From positions 124,001-188,000 of the forward strand of contig JBEULC010000001.1 in NCBI GenBank assembly GCA_045504435.1: DNA of 64,000 nt. Direction: 5' to 3'. The stretch comes from JBEULC01 sp045504435 (lineage in GTDB: Bacteria; Pseudomonadota; Alphaproteobacteria; WRAU01; Hepatincolaceae). The translations under genes and the position numbers were made by a program. How positions within the stretch are numbered: the stretch's first letter is position 1; every line of letters begins with the position of its first letter. Positions 26,168-34,912 of this stretch are shown here, piece after piece. The notes under the pieces were generated by a model that made no database searches, had not been told where the DNA came from, and saw only the letters and a list, made by a program, of their open reading frames with translations.

Positions 26168-27205
26168 ATGGATACCTTGCCCCCACCTTTAGAACAATCT
26201 ACTTTAGGTACCTCTGATGTAAAAAGTCAAGATACTAGGGCTCATAAGAAAACCCTCTTTATCTTAAGTACTTCAATGGGTCTTATATTTATATTTATGC
26301 TTATTGAATTTTTTGGCGGCTTAATTTCAGGATCTATGGCTTTAATATCTGATAGTGCGCACATGTTAAGCGATTTTATTTCTTTAATTTTAGCTTTAAT
26401 GGGAGTGGTAATTTCAAAAAGAGGTAATAACTTAGCAAAAACCTATGGTTACAAACGCTTTGAGATTATTATAGGATTCACCAACGCTTTATTTTTAGTA
26501 TTTTTGTGCTTTATGATAGTTTATGAAGCTATAAGCCGATTATTTTATGCTAATGAGGTTAATACTTTAATTATGATCCCTGTCGCGGTATCTGGTTTAA
26601 TAATCAACTTTGTGGTACTTGGTCTCTTTCAACTAGATAAAAATGCGGGGCAGTTTCATGGACATAGCCATCATAGCAATAGTCACGGTGCAGCCCATAC
26701 GCATAGCCAGAGCCATGCCCATTATGATAAAGATCATCATAATCATGGATTAAATGATGCTTCTGCGCCTGTTAGTGGCAAGCAAAAGAAAATTAAGCCA
26801 AAAACTAGAAGCTTGTTAATGGAAGGTGCTTTTTTACATGTATTAAGCGATACCTTAGGCTCCTTAGCAGCAATCACGGCCGGCATAGTTATTTATTATA
26901 CCAACTGGGCTTATATAGATCCTATTTTATCCATATTTATAGTTAGTTTGATCGCTAACTCTACCTGGAAAATTCTTAAAGAATCCTTTCATATCTTAAT
27001 GGAAGGCTCTCCTAGACATATTAATGCAGCAAATATTAAAAGTGAGCTAGAAAAAAATATTGAAAGCGTAATTAATATTCATCATATTCATTTATGGATG
27101 CTTAATGAACAAGAAAACCTTCTAACTTTACATGCGATTATCCAAAAAGATAAAAACATCGCTAGTACATTAAATGAGATTAAGCTTTTTGTTTTAAATA
27201 GATAA
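26168..27205 (+). CDS. Cation diffusion facilitator (Zn/Co/Cd exporter), 3' end truncated
   Basis: A CDF-family metal/proton antiporter. Transmembrane motifs with metal-site residues are SDSAHMLSDF (about 62-71) and HVLSDTLGS (about 219-227). A His-rich cytosolic loop (HGHSHHSNSHGAAHTHSQSHAH, about 160-186 overall) lies between helices IV and V, as in ZitB/CzcD. I place the start at ATG 26168, preceded by AAGGA; the TTG 18 bases earlier overlaps that site. The C-terminal cytosolic domain (NIHHIHLWML) stops early at TAA 27203-27205 because of a 52-bp tandem duplication. Removing one copy restores 34 more codons to TAA 27351-27353. The truncated product lacks the last strand of the dimerisation domain and a Cys-rich tail. 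Whether it works is open. Confidence 0.88.
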   Translation: MDTLPPPLEQSTLGTSDVKSQDTRAHKKTLFILSTSMGLIFIFMLIEFFGGLISGSMALISDSAHMLSDFISLILALMGVVISKRGNNLAKTYGYKRFEIIIGFTNALFLVFLCFMIVYEAISRLFYANEVNTLIMIPVAVSGLIINFVVLGLFQLDKNAGQFHGHSHHSNSHGAAHTHSQSHAHYDKDHHNHGLNDASAPVSGKQKKIKPKTRSLLMEGAFLHVLSDTLGSLAAITAGIVIYYTNWAYIDPILSIFIVSLIANSTWKILKESFHILMEGSPRHINAANIKSELEKNIESVINIHHIHLWMLNEQENLLTLHAIIQKDKNIASTLNEIKLFVLNR

Positions 27206-27252
27206 AAACATCGCTAGTACATTAAATGAGATTAAGCTTTTTGTTTTAAATA
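27148..27252. repeat. 52-bp perfect tandem duplication in the CDF gene
   Basis: 27149-27200 is repeated exactly as 27201-27252. Because 52 is not a multiple of three, it shifts the frame and brings in the stop at 27203. The identity of the copies implies a very recent event, or an assembly artefact. Confidence 0.95.
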
Positions 27253-27353
27253 AATATAAGATACAACATGCCACAGTGCAAATAGAAATAGAAGATGAAG
27301 ATTGTGTAGATAATCAAATTCTTGGGCAATCTTGCAAAGATAATAAATGTTAA
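27253..27353 (+). pseudogene. Orphaned 3' end of the CDF exporter gene
   Basis: After the second repeat copy the old frame reads KYKIQHATVQIEIEDEDC and then a short tail ending SCKDNKC, stop at 27351-27353. The phrase H-A-T-V-Q-I-E is the usual last beta-strand of CDF C-terminal domains, so this is the missing end of the upstream gene. It has no start of its own. Confidence 0.85.
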
Positions 27354-27383
27354 TTAAGGTGTTTATTATATCTACTTTAATAA

Positions 27384-28124
27384 TTAAACATACAAGGGAA
27401 ATTTTTCTTTTTTAAAAGGAGCAAAGCTTTTACGATGATGTATGGTCATTCCGTACATATTAACTGCCTTAAGATGATTAGCAGTGCCATAACCTTTATT
27501 TTTATCCCACTGATATTGTGGATATTGCTCTCCTAATTTCCTCATCAATTCATCTCTATGGACTTTTGCTACAATAGAAGCGGCGGCCACATTTAAACTT
27601 TTACTGTCTCCTCCTACTAAGGTAAATACTGGTATATCAAGCTCTATTTTTTGATTGCCATCCACAATCATTAATTTAGGTAAAGTTGTAGTGGAGAATC
27701 TAGTTGTATTTAGATCAAAAATACCAGCATTTTTTTGTAATTTGTTAATTAAATCGTAATAAGCCTTAGTCATTGCCTGCAAAGCTGCTTGTAAAATATT
27801 AATTTTATCGATAATAGCAACACTAATTTCTGCCACCCCATAATCACTATATTGCTTTAAATAAGCGACCACTTCCTGCCGCTTTTTAGGGTTTAATACC
27901 TTTGAATCATTAATTATTGATAAAACCTTTAGCGGAAGATTAGGTTTTAAAGCCAAGCAGCAGGCTACTACAGGCCCTGCCAAACATCCTCTGCCTACCT
28001 CATCGCATCCTGCGGCAAAAAAATTATAGGTTTGCTGCATAGGTAGATTTTTTAATTGTTTAAGGCTGGGTTCTTTAAAGTTTAATTGGTTAAAAAATAA
28101 CATTTCATAATCAAAATTGGGCAT
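27384..28124 (-). CDS. rnhB: Ribonuclease HII
   Basis: A 246-residue endonuclease that cuts RNA in RNA-DNA hybrids and removes single ribonucleotides from DNA. The metal-binding DEVGRGCLAGPVV lies at about 40-52 (Asp, Glu), the third Asp in NDSKVL near 80-85 and the fourth in MIVDGN near 157. HRDELM near 193 and the C-terminal YGTANHLKAV and HHRKSFAP are family features. A 25-residue N-terminal extension is present and there is an insert after residue 130. It converges on the CDF gene. Confidence 0.94.
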   Translation of the reverse strand: MPNFDYEMLFFNQLNFKEPSLKQLKNLPMQQTYNFFAAGCDEVGRGCLAGPVVACCLALKPNLPLKVLSIINDSKVLNPKKRQEVVAYLKQYSDYGVAEISVAIIDKINILQAALQAMTKAYYDLINKLQKNAGIFDLNTTRFSTTTLPKLMIVDGNQKIELDIPVFTLVGGDSKSLNVAAASIVAKVHRDELMRKLGEQYPQYQWDKNKGYGTANHLKAVNMYGMTIHHRKSFAPFKKEKFPLYV

Positions 28125-28286
28125 TTAATACTTCTATATTTAGTTAAAATAATTTTATCCTACTTAGCTGAGCATTTTTTATTTATATCTTTTAAAAAGC
28201 GAAAGCTAAAAAACCTTAATAATATTTATTAACAAACCTGATAAAGCCATCTATAATAAAGAAAATAACAGCTTAAGAGGAAGATT

Positions 28287-29687
28287 TTGAGTACTGCAAT
28301 CTGGCAAAAATTATTATGTAAAAAAAGATATAATAGTAATACCACGGATACTTCAGATTTATCTAGAAGTGTATATTTAGTAGATGTGGATAGAATTATT
28401 TATTCTTCATATTTTAGGAAATTACAAGATAAAACTCAAGTACATCCACTTTCTAAAAGTGATTATGTAAGAACGCGTTTAACCCATTCTTTAGAAGTTG
28501 CAGGGGTTGGAAGATCTTTAGGATATGGGATTGGAATGGAATTAGTAAAAAAATATGATCTTAAAGAGGTTACCGAACATGATTTTGGTTATATTATGCA
28601 AGCCGCCTGTTTGGCGCATGATATTGGCAATCCACCTTTTGGTCACTTAGGTGAGGAAGCTATTCAGACCTTTTTTAATGCTCATAAAACCGAATTATTA
28701 CAGCAGTTAACAGAAGAAGAATTTAATAACCTTAGCCACTTTGATGGTAATTCCCAAGGCTTTAGAATTGTCACTCAATTAGCGGGTTGGGGAGATGAAG
28801 GCGGTTTAAAACTTACTTATGCTACATTAGGAACTTTCTTAAAGTATCCTAGGGGATTTTTATTTAAAGAGGATTTACAAAATATTTATACTAAGCATCA
28901 AGTAGATCAGATTATAGGTTCTTCTAAAGTAGGTATATTTAAAAAGGAAATTAGAGTTTTTGAAGAAATTGCCAGTGATTTAGGATTAATAAGATTAGCA
29001 GATAATAAACCCATTTTTTCTAGGCATCCTTTAGCTTTTTTAACTGAAGCTGCGGATGATATTTGCTATTGTGTGGCTGATCTTGAAGATGCTTTTTTTG
29101 TGGGCATTAGCTCTTTAAAGGAAGTAGAAAACCTGTTAGGGCCCATAGCGCGTAATCCTAATACTCTAACAAATATAGGTGAGAAAAAATATTTAGGCAA
29201 TGCCAAAGAACGTACTAGCTTATTGCGTCAAGAACCATTTTATAAAAAGATGGATAGTAGAAGAAAGATAGAATGGCTAAGAGGCAAAGCTATTAGTAAT
29301 TTAATTCTAGAAGCTAAAGAGGTATTTTTAAAGAACGAAGAGCTTATTATTAATGGTCAATTTAATTTAGAATTATTAAGTCTAACTCCTTTTGCTGAAG
29401 AAATTCAAAAATGCAAGGAATATGCAAGAAGCCATATTTTTAACTCACTTGATAAAATTAATAGTGAAATTAAAGGGCTATCAGCAATTGAAGGGATTTT
29501 AGAGGAGCTTTATAAAGTAATTTTAAATCCTTTACATCCCAAATCTAAAAGAATTAATAATATTTTAGAAATCAAGATTGATCCTAGAAATTCTTTATAT
29601 GATAATTTAGTTTTAATTATGGATTTTGTGGCAGATTTTACTGATCGCAACCTCCTAGAATTTTATAATACTCTTCGAGGCTCCTAA
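28287..29687 (+). CDS. dgt: dGTP triphosphohydrolase-like protein
   Basis: A 466-residue HD-domain enzyme that splits dNTPs, typically dGTP, into the nucleoside and triphosphate. The metal-binding HD motifs are RLTHSLEVAG (His, about 65-74), CLAHDIGNPPFGH (His-Asp, about 110-122) and EAADDICYCVADLED (Asp, about 253-267). RKLQDKTQVHPLSKSDYVRTR at the N-terminus is the usual nucleotide-site start. The start is TTG at 28287, six bases after GAGGA. Such enzymes hold down the nucleotide pool; a dgt product can also restrict phage. Convergent with glmU. Confidence 0.92.
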   Translation: MSTAIWQKLLCKKRYNSNTTDTSDLSRSVYLVDVDRIIYSSYFRKLQDKTQVHPLSKSDYVRTRLTHSLEVAGVGRSLGYGIGMELVKKYDLKEVTEHDFGYIMQAACLAHDIGNPPFGHLGEEAIQTFFNAHKTELLQQLTEEEFNNLSHFDGNSQGFRIVTQLAGWGDEGGLKLTYATLGTFLKYPRGFLFKEDLQNIYTKHQVDQIIGSSKVGIFKKEIRVFEEIASDLGLIRLADNKPIFSRHPLAFLTEAADDICYCVADLEDAFFVGISSLKEVENLLGPIARNPNTLTNIGEKKYLGNAKERTSLLRQEPFYKKMDSRRKIEWLRGKAISNLILEAKEVFLKNEELIINGQFNLELLSLTPFAEEIQKCKEYARSHIFNSLDKINSEIKGLSAIEGILEELYKVILNPLHPKSKRINNILEIKIDPRNSLYDNLVLIMDFVADFTDRNLLEFYNTLRGS

Positions 29688-29726
29688 AGGTTTATAAATT
29701 ATCTTGAAAATTTATGATTGCTTTTT

Positions 29727-31127
29727 TTATTTTTTTCGCCAATTAGGTAGGTTTTTTTGTAAAGGCCGCGTAATTGCCAAAGCATCTGTGGGAACATCTT
29801 TAGTAATAGTACTACCTGCCCCTATAATGGCTCCGCTACTTATTTTAACTGGCGCCACTAGGGAAGAATTGGATCCTATAAAACAGTTATCTTCAATTAT
29901 CGTATTAAACTTTTCTTTGCCATCATAATTACACGTAATGGTGCCTGCGCCGATATTAGTTTTTTTGCCCACCTTAGCATCACCAATATAAGATAAGTGG
30001 TTGATTTTAGCCCCAGCTTGAATATGAGATTTCTTAATTTCCACAAAATTACCAATATGGGTATTTTCTTCTAAAATTGTTCCGGGGCGTAACCTGGCAA
30101 AAGGGCCAATGCTAGAGCTTTTACCCACCTGTACTCCTTCTAACACACAAAAAGGTAAAATACGTGCTCCACTTTTAATAATTACTTTTTCTCCAAAATA
30201 AACGTTAGGATAAATGATAACATCTTCTTCTATGATCGTATCTAAAGCGAAATAAATGGTTTTTGGATCAATTAAGTGCACTCCTTGTTGCAAAAATTTC
30301 TGCCTTTGCATATTTTGAAAACTACTTTCTAATTTAGATAATTCTTCTTTAGTATTTGCTCCTTGTAAGCTTTGTTCTTCACCCAATATGTAGGCACAGA
30401 TTAAATTATTTTGCGTAGCAAGCTTAACTAAATCGGTTAAATAGTATTCATGTTTATTGTTATGGTTATCAATTTGTTTTAAAAGTGGCCACATTTTTGC
30501 TAAATTAATCGCCATAATGCCAGAGTTACATAAAGTACTTACGCGGTGATCTGTAATTTCTGCAGCTTCTATAATTGCTATCACTTTATCATCTTTTAGC
30601 ATTAATTTCCCATAGTTATTGGGGGAGTTTGTAGAAAAAGCTAAGATAGCCATATCTTCTTTTCCACTTTGTACTTTTTCTACTAACCCTTTTAAAGCTC
30701 CATGATGTACTAAAGGAGTATCAGCATACATAATTAATAATACGCCCTCTTTAGCTCCTAAAGCTTGCTCAGCGGCCAATACTGCATGGGCGCTTCCTAA
30801 TTTTTCTTGTTGATACGCTATTTTATGTCTGCAGTTTTGTTGTTTATCGCTTTGCTTGGCCGCTTGCTCTTTTTTAAAGTTTTGCTGATAGTTTTCTAAA
30901 AACTGCTTTAAATCACTAGCTTCTTCACCGATCACCGTAATAATTTGATTAGCATTGAGAATATGAGCTTTGTAAAGTAAGTGCTCAAGCATAGGTACAC
31001 CCCCTAGAAGATGCATAGGCTTAGGTAAGCTTGATTTCATCCTACTACCCACTCCTGCTGCTAAGATCACCACCTTAAAACCTTGATTAGATAAGTTATT
31101 AGTTGCTATTTTCTCTTGTAAGCTCAT
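29727..31127 (-). CDS. glmU: Bifunctional GlcNAc-1-P uridyltransferase/acetyltransferase GlmU
   Basis: A 466-residue enzyme making UDP-GlcNAc for peptidoglycan and LPS. The pyrophosphorylase domain has the nucleotide loop LAAGVGSRMKSSLPKPM (about 22-38) and the metal-binding MYADTP (about 134-139). The C-terminal left-handed parallel beta-helix (about 265-455) has repeated hexapeptides and the acetyl-CoA-site segment GAGTITCNYDGKEKFNT. There is a Lys/Gln-rich insert (about 85-105). It is 31 bases downstream of prmA. Confidence 0.96.
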   Translation of the reverse strand: MSLQEKIATNNLSNQGFKVVILAAGVGSRMKSSLPKPMHLLGGVPMLEHLLYKAHILNANQIITVIGEEASDLKQFLENYQQNFKKEQAAKQSDKQQNCRHKIAYQQEKLGSAHAVLAAEQALGAKEGVLLIMYADTPLVHHGALKGLVEKVQSGKEDMAILAFSTNSPNNYGKLMLKDDKVIAIIEAAEITDHRVSTLCNSGIMAINLAKMWPLLKQIDNHNNKHEYYLTDLVKLATQNNLICAYILGEEQSLQGANTKEELSKLESSFQNMQRQKFLQQGVHLIDPKTIYFALDTIIEEDVIIYPNVYFGEKVIIKSGARILPFCVLEGVQVGKSSSIGPFARLRPGTILEENTHIGNFVEIKKSHIQAGAKINHLSYIGDAKVGKKTNIGAGTITCNYDGKEKFNTIIEDNCFIGSNSSLVAPVKISSGAIIGAGSTITKDVPTDALAITRPLQKNLPNWRKK

Positions 31128-31158
31128 TTTATTTATACCTATGTTTTTTCTTTGATTA

Positions 31159-32148
31159 TTACTTACTAAGTAATAAGGCGCCCCAATCGTTTAGAGTTTT
31201 TTCTTTTATAAACTTAAACCCCTGGGCCTGGTAAAATTCCTTTAAAATATTTAACTGATTTGTACCATTGGAAGCTACGCTTAGCACTCCTGATAAAACT
31301 ACAAACCCTCCTTTTTCTAAAACCCTATAAATATCCTCTGCCATATCTAATAAAGGTTGCAAGATTATATTAGCTACAATTAGGTTATAACTCTCATCTT
31401 CCTTGATTTTATCAAACCCTATACTTAACAGCAACTTAATATGAGAAACCTGATTAATTTGCATAAAATTTGCGGCGGTGTTTAAAGCTAAAGCATCAAT
31501 ATCTGTGGCTACAATTGTACTTAAATAATTCATTAAAGGAAAATCCCATAATTTAGCAATGGCAATAGCTAATATTCCTGTACCTGTACCAATATCTAAA
31601 GCCTTAAGTGGGGTATTTTGAAGTTGGTTTGTAAATTTTAATTCTTGCAGAAATTTTAAACACATAGAGGTAGTTTCATGTTTACCTGTACCAAAGGCTG
31701 TGCTTTGCTGTACCATAATTGGGATAACATTTTTATTCATCATTAATAACGATTTGTCTAAGTTAGCAAATTCTTCTACATTATTATAAATGTGAAAAAT
31801 CCCTAGTTTAAAATCTTCTGGAATTTGCTCTTGAGCTAAATAATCGGTATTATCTTCTTTAATTTCGCAACAGATTAATTTAAGATTTAATTGATTGCTT
31901 AATTGTTTTAGGCACTCCTTAAAGTTGTTTAATTTATCAATTAGTAGCTTTTCTGTATCTGCAAGTTGTAGGAATATTTTCACTTCCCAAACGGAAAAGG
32001 ATAAATCTAAAATATTATCGTTTGGAACTTCATTACCTGCCTTACCATTTATAATAATAGCTTGAACCTCATATAAAGGATTATCCTCTAACTTCTCCTC
32101 AAGATTTTGCAAATTTAAAGCCTGAATTTCACAATTTATATAATGCAT
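31159..32148 (-). CDS. prmA: Ribosomal protein L11 methyltransferase
   Basis: A 329-residue SAM-dependent methylase that trimethylates L11. An N-terminal recognition domain covers about 1-140 and is poorly conserved, as usual. The catalytic part is clear: QQSTAFGTGKHETT (about 150-163), the SAM motif LDIGTGTGILAIA (about 185-197), ATDIDALAL and VANIILQPLLDMA (the NxxxxPL-type motif near 259-271). The gene lies between uvrD and glmU on the same strand with short gaps. Confidence 0.93.
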   Translation of the reverse strand: MHYINCEIQALNLQNLEEKLEDNPLYEVQAIIINGKAGNEVPNDNILDLSFSVWEVKIFLQLADTEKLLIDKLNNFKECLKQLSNQLNLKLICCEIKEDNTDYLAQEQIPEDFKLGIFHIYNNVEEFANLDKSLLMMNKNVIPIMVQQSTAFGTGKHETTSMCLKFLQELKFTNQLQNTPLKALDIGTGTGILAIAIAKLWDFPLMNYLSTIVATDIDALALNTAANFMQINQVSHIKLLLSIGFDKIKEDESYNLIVANIILQPLLDMAEDIYRVLEKGGFVVLSGVLSVASNGTNQLNILKEFYQAQGFKFIKEKTLNDWGALLLSK

Positions 32149-32207
32149 TTTGTATATAAGCCTTACTAATCACTATTTGATAATTATTCTTTATTAAAAA
32201 TTTTTAA

Positions 32208-34406
32208 TTAAATATGCTTTAAGAAAGATATCATAATCTTTTTTTGGCCAAAGCTATCAAATTTTACCTGGGCTATTGGGCCTTGCAATGATTCAACTAA
32301 TCCTAATCCCATAGTGGGATGAGCTACTCTTTGCCCTATTTTTATACTTGAGATAGGGGATTTATTAATATAATAATTATCGCTGCTTTCATAACCTTCT
32401 TGATAATCCTCCCGCCCTAAATAATTATCACGCGTTATAGGTCCGCTGCCTAACTCATAACTACTACTATATCCTCCACCCATATAGCCATGCTCTAATT
32501 TCTCTAAAAATTCTGGATTAATATCTTTAATAAAGCGTGAAGGTAAGCAAGCTTGCCAGTTACCATACATCTGTCGGTTATTAGCATAACTAATATACAA
32601 ATCCTGCTTAGCTCTTGTAATACCCACATAAGCTAAGCGCCTTTCTTCTTGTAAGGCTAAGTCCCCCGTTTCATCCATTGAGCGTTGATTGGGAAATATC
32701 CCCTCTTCCCATCCAGGCAAAAATACAATATCAAATTCTAACCCTTTAGCACCATGTAAAGTCATTACCGCTACTTTATTATCCTGTTGTTCTTCATCTT
32801 TATCACTTACCAAAGAAACATGCTCTAAAAATTCTTCTAAAGAGGTATAATTGTGCATAGAATTCCATAATTCTTTAAGATTGTCTACTCTATCCTTAGA
32901 TTCCTGGGTTTTTTCCGTTTCCCACATATATAAGTATCCGGATTCTTCTAAAATTTGTTTAGTTAAATTACTTAATGAAATTTTAGGAGCTAATTCTTGC
33001 CAATGGCTAAATGATTCTAAAAATGTTTTTAATTCATTTTCAACTTTAGCACTTACAATCTTTTTACCTAAAATATCTTTTGATGCGGCAAACATAGATA
33101 ATTTATTTGCCCCTGCATATGCTCTAATTTTTTGTAAAGAACTTTCACCTATTCCTCTCTTAGGGCTATTGATAATACGTAAATAAGCCATATCATCATA
33201 TTTTTGATTAAAAAGACGCAAATAAGCTACAGCATCTTTAATTTCTAAGCGATCAAAAAACTTGTTGCCTCCTATAAATTTATAAGGAATACGGTTAAAA
33301 ATCAATCTTTCCTCAATTTCTCTGGTTTGAAAAGTTGCTCTAACTAAGATCGCTACATTCTTATATTTATGGCCTTTTCGTACTAAAGTATCTACTAAAC
33401 GACTGATTTGCTCCGCCTCGTGCTTGCCATTGCTAGCCTCAAACAGCTTAACTTTTAATCCTTCTTCATTATCAGTCCATAAAGTTTTATCCCACCTGGC
33501 GCTGTTTTTTGCAATCAATGAGGATGCAACTTTTAAAATAGGGTTAGTAGAACGGTAATTTTGTTCTAAACGTAAAATTTTAGCTCCAGGAAAATCTTTT
33601 TCAAAGCGTAAAATATTAGCAATTTCTGCTCCTCTCCAGGAGTAAATAGATTGATCATCATCTCCTACACAGCAAATATTATGATATTTAGCAGCTAAAA
33701 TCCTAATAAAAATATATTGTAAAGTATTAGTGTCTTGATACTCATCAACTAAAATATATCTAAATTTTTGCTGCCATAATTCCACAATATCAGGAAACTG
33801 TCTAAAAAGATCCACACATAATAAAAGTAAATCGCCAAAATCCACCACATTAAGCTCTTGTAGCCTTGCTTGATAAATGCCATAAACAACCGAAAGCGTT
33901 GTAGTACCTACTGGCTTGTCTTCGCTTAGAGGCACATTATTAAATAAGACATTTTTATCTTTTAATCTTGATAAGCTGTTGCTGATCATTGAAGCTGGAT
34001 ATTGCTTAAGATCAAGATTTTTATCTAAGAGAATTTGCTTAATAATTTTTTCTGCATCATCAGTATTAATAATAGAAAAATTGGGTTTAAGACCAAGTTC
34101 AGTATAATGGCGGCGCAATATCCTTAATCCTATAGAATGAAAGGTACCTATCCAAAAACTATCTGCTGAATAGCCTAATAATAATTCTACCCTTTCCTTC
34201 ATTTCTTTAGCGGCTTTATTAGTAAAAGTTACTGCCAAAATTTCGGAAGCTTTAGCCAATTTTTGTTGCAAAATATTAACTATACGCGAGGTTAAAACTT
34301 TAGTTTTCCCCGTACCTGCTCCTGCTAAAATTAGTAAAGGTCCCTCGGTGGAATTTACTGCCTCTTTCTGAATTGGATTGAGATCAAAAAAAATATCTTT
34401 ACCCAC
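32208..34406 (-). CDS. uvrD: UvrD/PcrA-type DNA helicase
   Basis: A 732-residue superfamily 1A helicase for nucleotide-excision and mismatch repair and for clearing recombination intermediates. Motifs in order: Walker A LAGAGTGKT (about 28-36), Ia FTNKAAKEMKER, II VDEYQDTN (about 222-229), III DDDQSIYSWRGAE (about 249-261), IV LEQNYRS, V TLHGAKGLEFDIVFLPG (about 558-574), VI RRLAYVGITRAK. The C-terminal segment GQRVAHPTMGLGLVESLQG is the Tudor-like RNA-polymerase-binding tail of UvrD/PcrA. No sign of decay. It is divergent from groES. Confidence 0.95.
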   Translation of the reverse strand: MGKDIFFDLNPIQKEAVNSTEGPLLILAGAGTGKTKVLTSRIVNILQQKLAKASEILAVTFTNKAAKEMKERVELLLGYSADSFWIGTFHSIGLRILRRHYTELGLKPNFSIINTDDAEKIIKQILLDKNLDLKQYPASMISNSLSRLKDKNVLFNNVPLSEDKPVGTTTLSVVYGIYQARLQELNVVDFGDLLLLCVDLFRQFPDIVELWQQKFRYILVDEYQDTNTLQYIFIRILAAKYHNICCVGDDDQSIYSWRGAEIANILRFEKDFPGAKILRLEQNYRSTNPILKVASSLIAKNSARWDKTLWTDNEEGLKVKLFEASNGKHEAEQISRLVDTLVRKGHKYKNVAILVRATFQTREIEERLIFNRIPYKFIGGNKFFDRLEIKDAVAYLRLFNQKYDDMAYLRIINSPKRGIGESSLQKIRAYAGANKLSMFAASKDILGKKIVSAKVENELKTFLESFSHWQELAPKISLSNLTKQILEESGYLYMWETEKTQESKDRVDNLKELWNSMHNYTSLEEFLEHVSLVSDKDEEQQDNKVAVMTLHGAKGLEFDIVFLPGWEEGIFPNQRSMDETGDLALQEERRLAYVGITRAKQDLYISYANNRQMYGNWQACLPSRFIKDINPEFLEKLEHGYMGGGYSSSYELGSGPITRDNYLGREDYQEGYESSDNYYINKSPISSIKIGQRVAHPTMGLGLVESLQGPIAQVKFDSFGQKKIMISFLKHI

Positions 34407-34483
34407 TTTTTACCTTTCAATAACATATATAAAAATATTAATCAGTTATAGTATTTTAACAAATATATTTACTAATAACCATG

Positions 34484-34514
34484 TTGACAAAGAAAAATTT
34501 CATACTACTTTATA
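34484..34514 (+). promoter_or_regulatory. Candidate groES-groEL promoter
   Basis: TTGACA at 34484-34489 and TTTATA at 34509-34514 with a 19-base spacer, 77 bases before the groES start. The spacer is long for a sigma-70 promoter. The same sequence is not far from the alphaproteobacterial RpoH consensus (CTTGAC, then CYTATNT), so a heat-shock promoter is possible. Assignment is by eye only. Confidence 0.45.
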
Positions 34515-34524
34515 TAACGTAGAT

Positions 34525-34544
34525 GTTATAATTAACATTATAAC
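34525..34544 (+). promoter_or_regulatory. Inverted repeat in the groESL leader
   Basis: GTTATAAT, four bases, ATTATAAC: a perfect 8-bp inverted repeat between the candidate promoter and the groES ribosome-binding site. It does not match the CIRCE element. It could be an operator or an mRNA hairpin. Confidence 0.5.
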
Positions 34545-34591
34545 AGGATAAATTAATTAAATATTTAATCTAATTAAATAAGGAGAACTAA

Positions 34592-34879
34592 ATGAATTTT
34601 AAACCTTTATACGATAAGGTTCTTGTAAAAAGAGTAGAACAAGAACAAAAAACCAAAGGGGGAATATTAATTCCTGAAACTGCTCAAGAAAAGCCTATAC
34701 AAGGAGAAGTTATATCGGTTGGTGATGGTATTAAATTAGATAATGGTCAGACCCAGCCTTTATTAGTTAAAGTAGGCGATAAAGTTTTGTTTGGAAAATG
34801 GACAGGCAGTGAAATTAAAATGCCAGAAGGCGATTTCTTGATTATGAAGGAGTCAGAAATTTTAGGAATTTTTAAATAA
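34592..34879 (+). CDS. groES: Co-chaperonin GroES
   Basis: A 95-residue Cpn10 that caps GroEL. The start MNFKPLYDKVLVKRVE, the mobile loop EQKTKGGILIPETAQEKP (about 20-37) and the GDKVLFGKWTGSEIK segment are standard. The start is ATG at 34592 with AAGGAG seven bases upstream. It is 33 bases ahead of groEL and clearly cotranscribed. In reduced symbiont genomes this pair is often highly expressed; the strong ribosome-binding sites fit that. Confidence 0.97.
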   Translation: MNFKPLYDKVLVKRVEQEQKTKGGILIPETAQEKPIQGEVISVGDGIKLDNGQTQPLLVKVGDKVLFGKWTGSEIKMPEGDFLIMKESEILGIFK

Positions 34880-34912
34880 AATTATATTAATTAACACAAG
34901 GAGCATATAACA

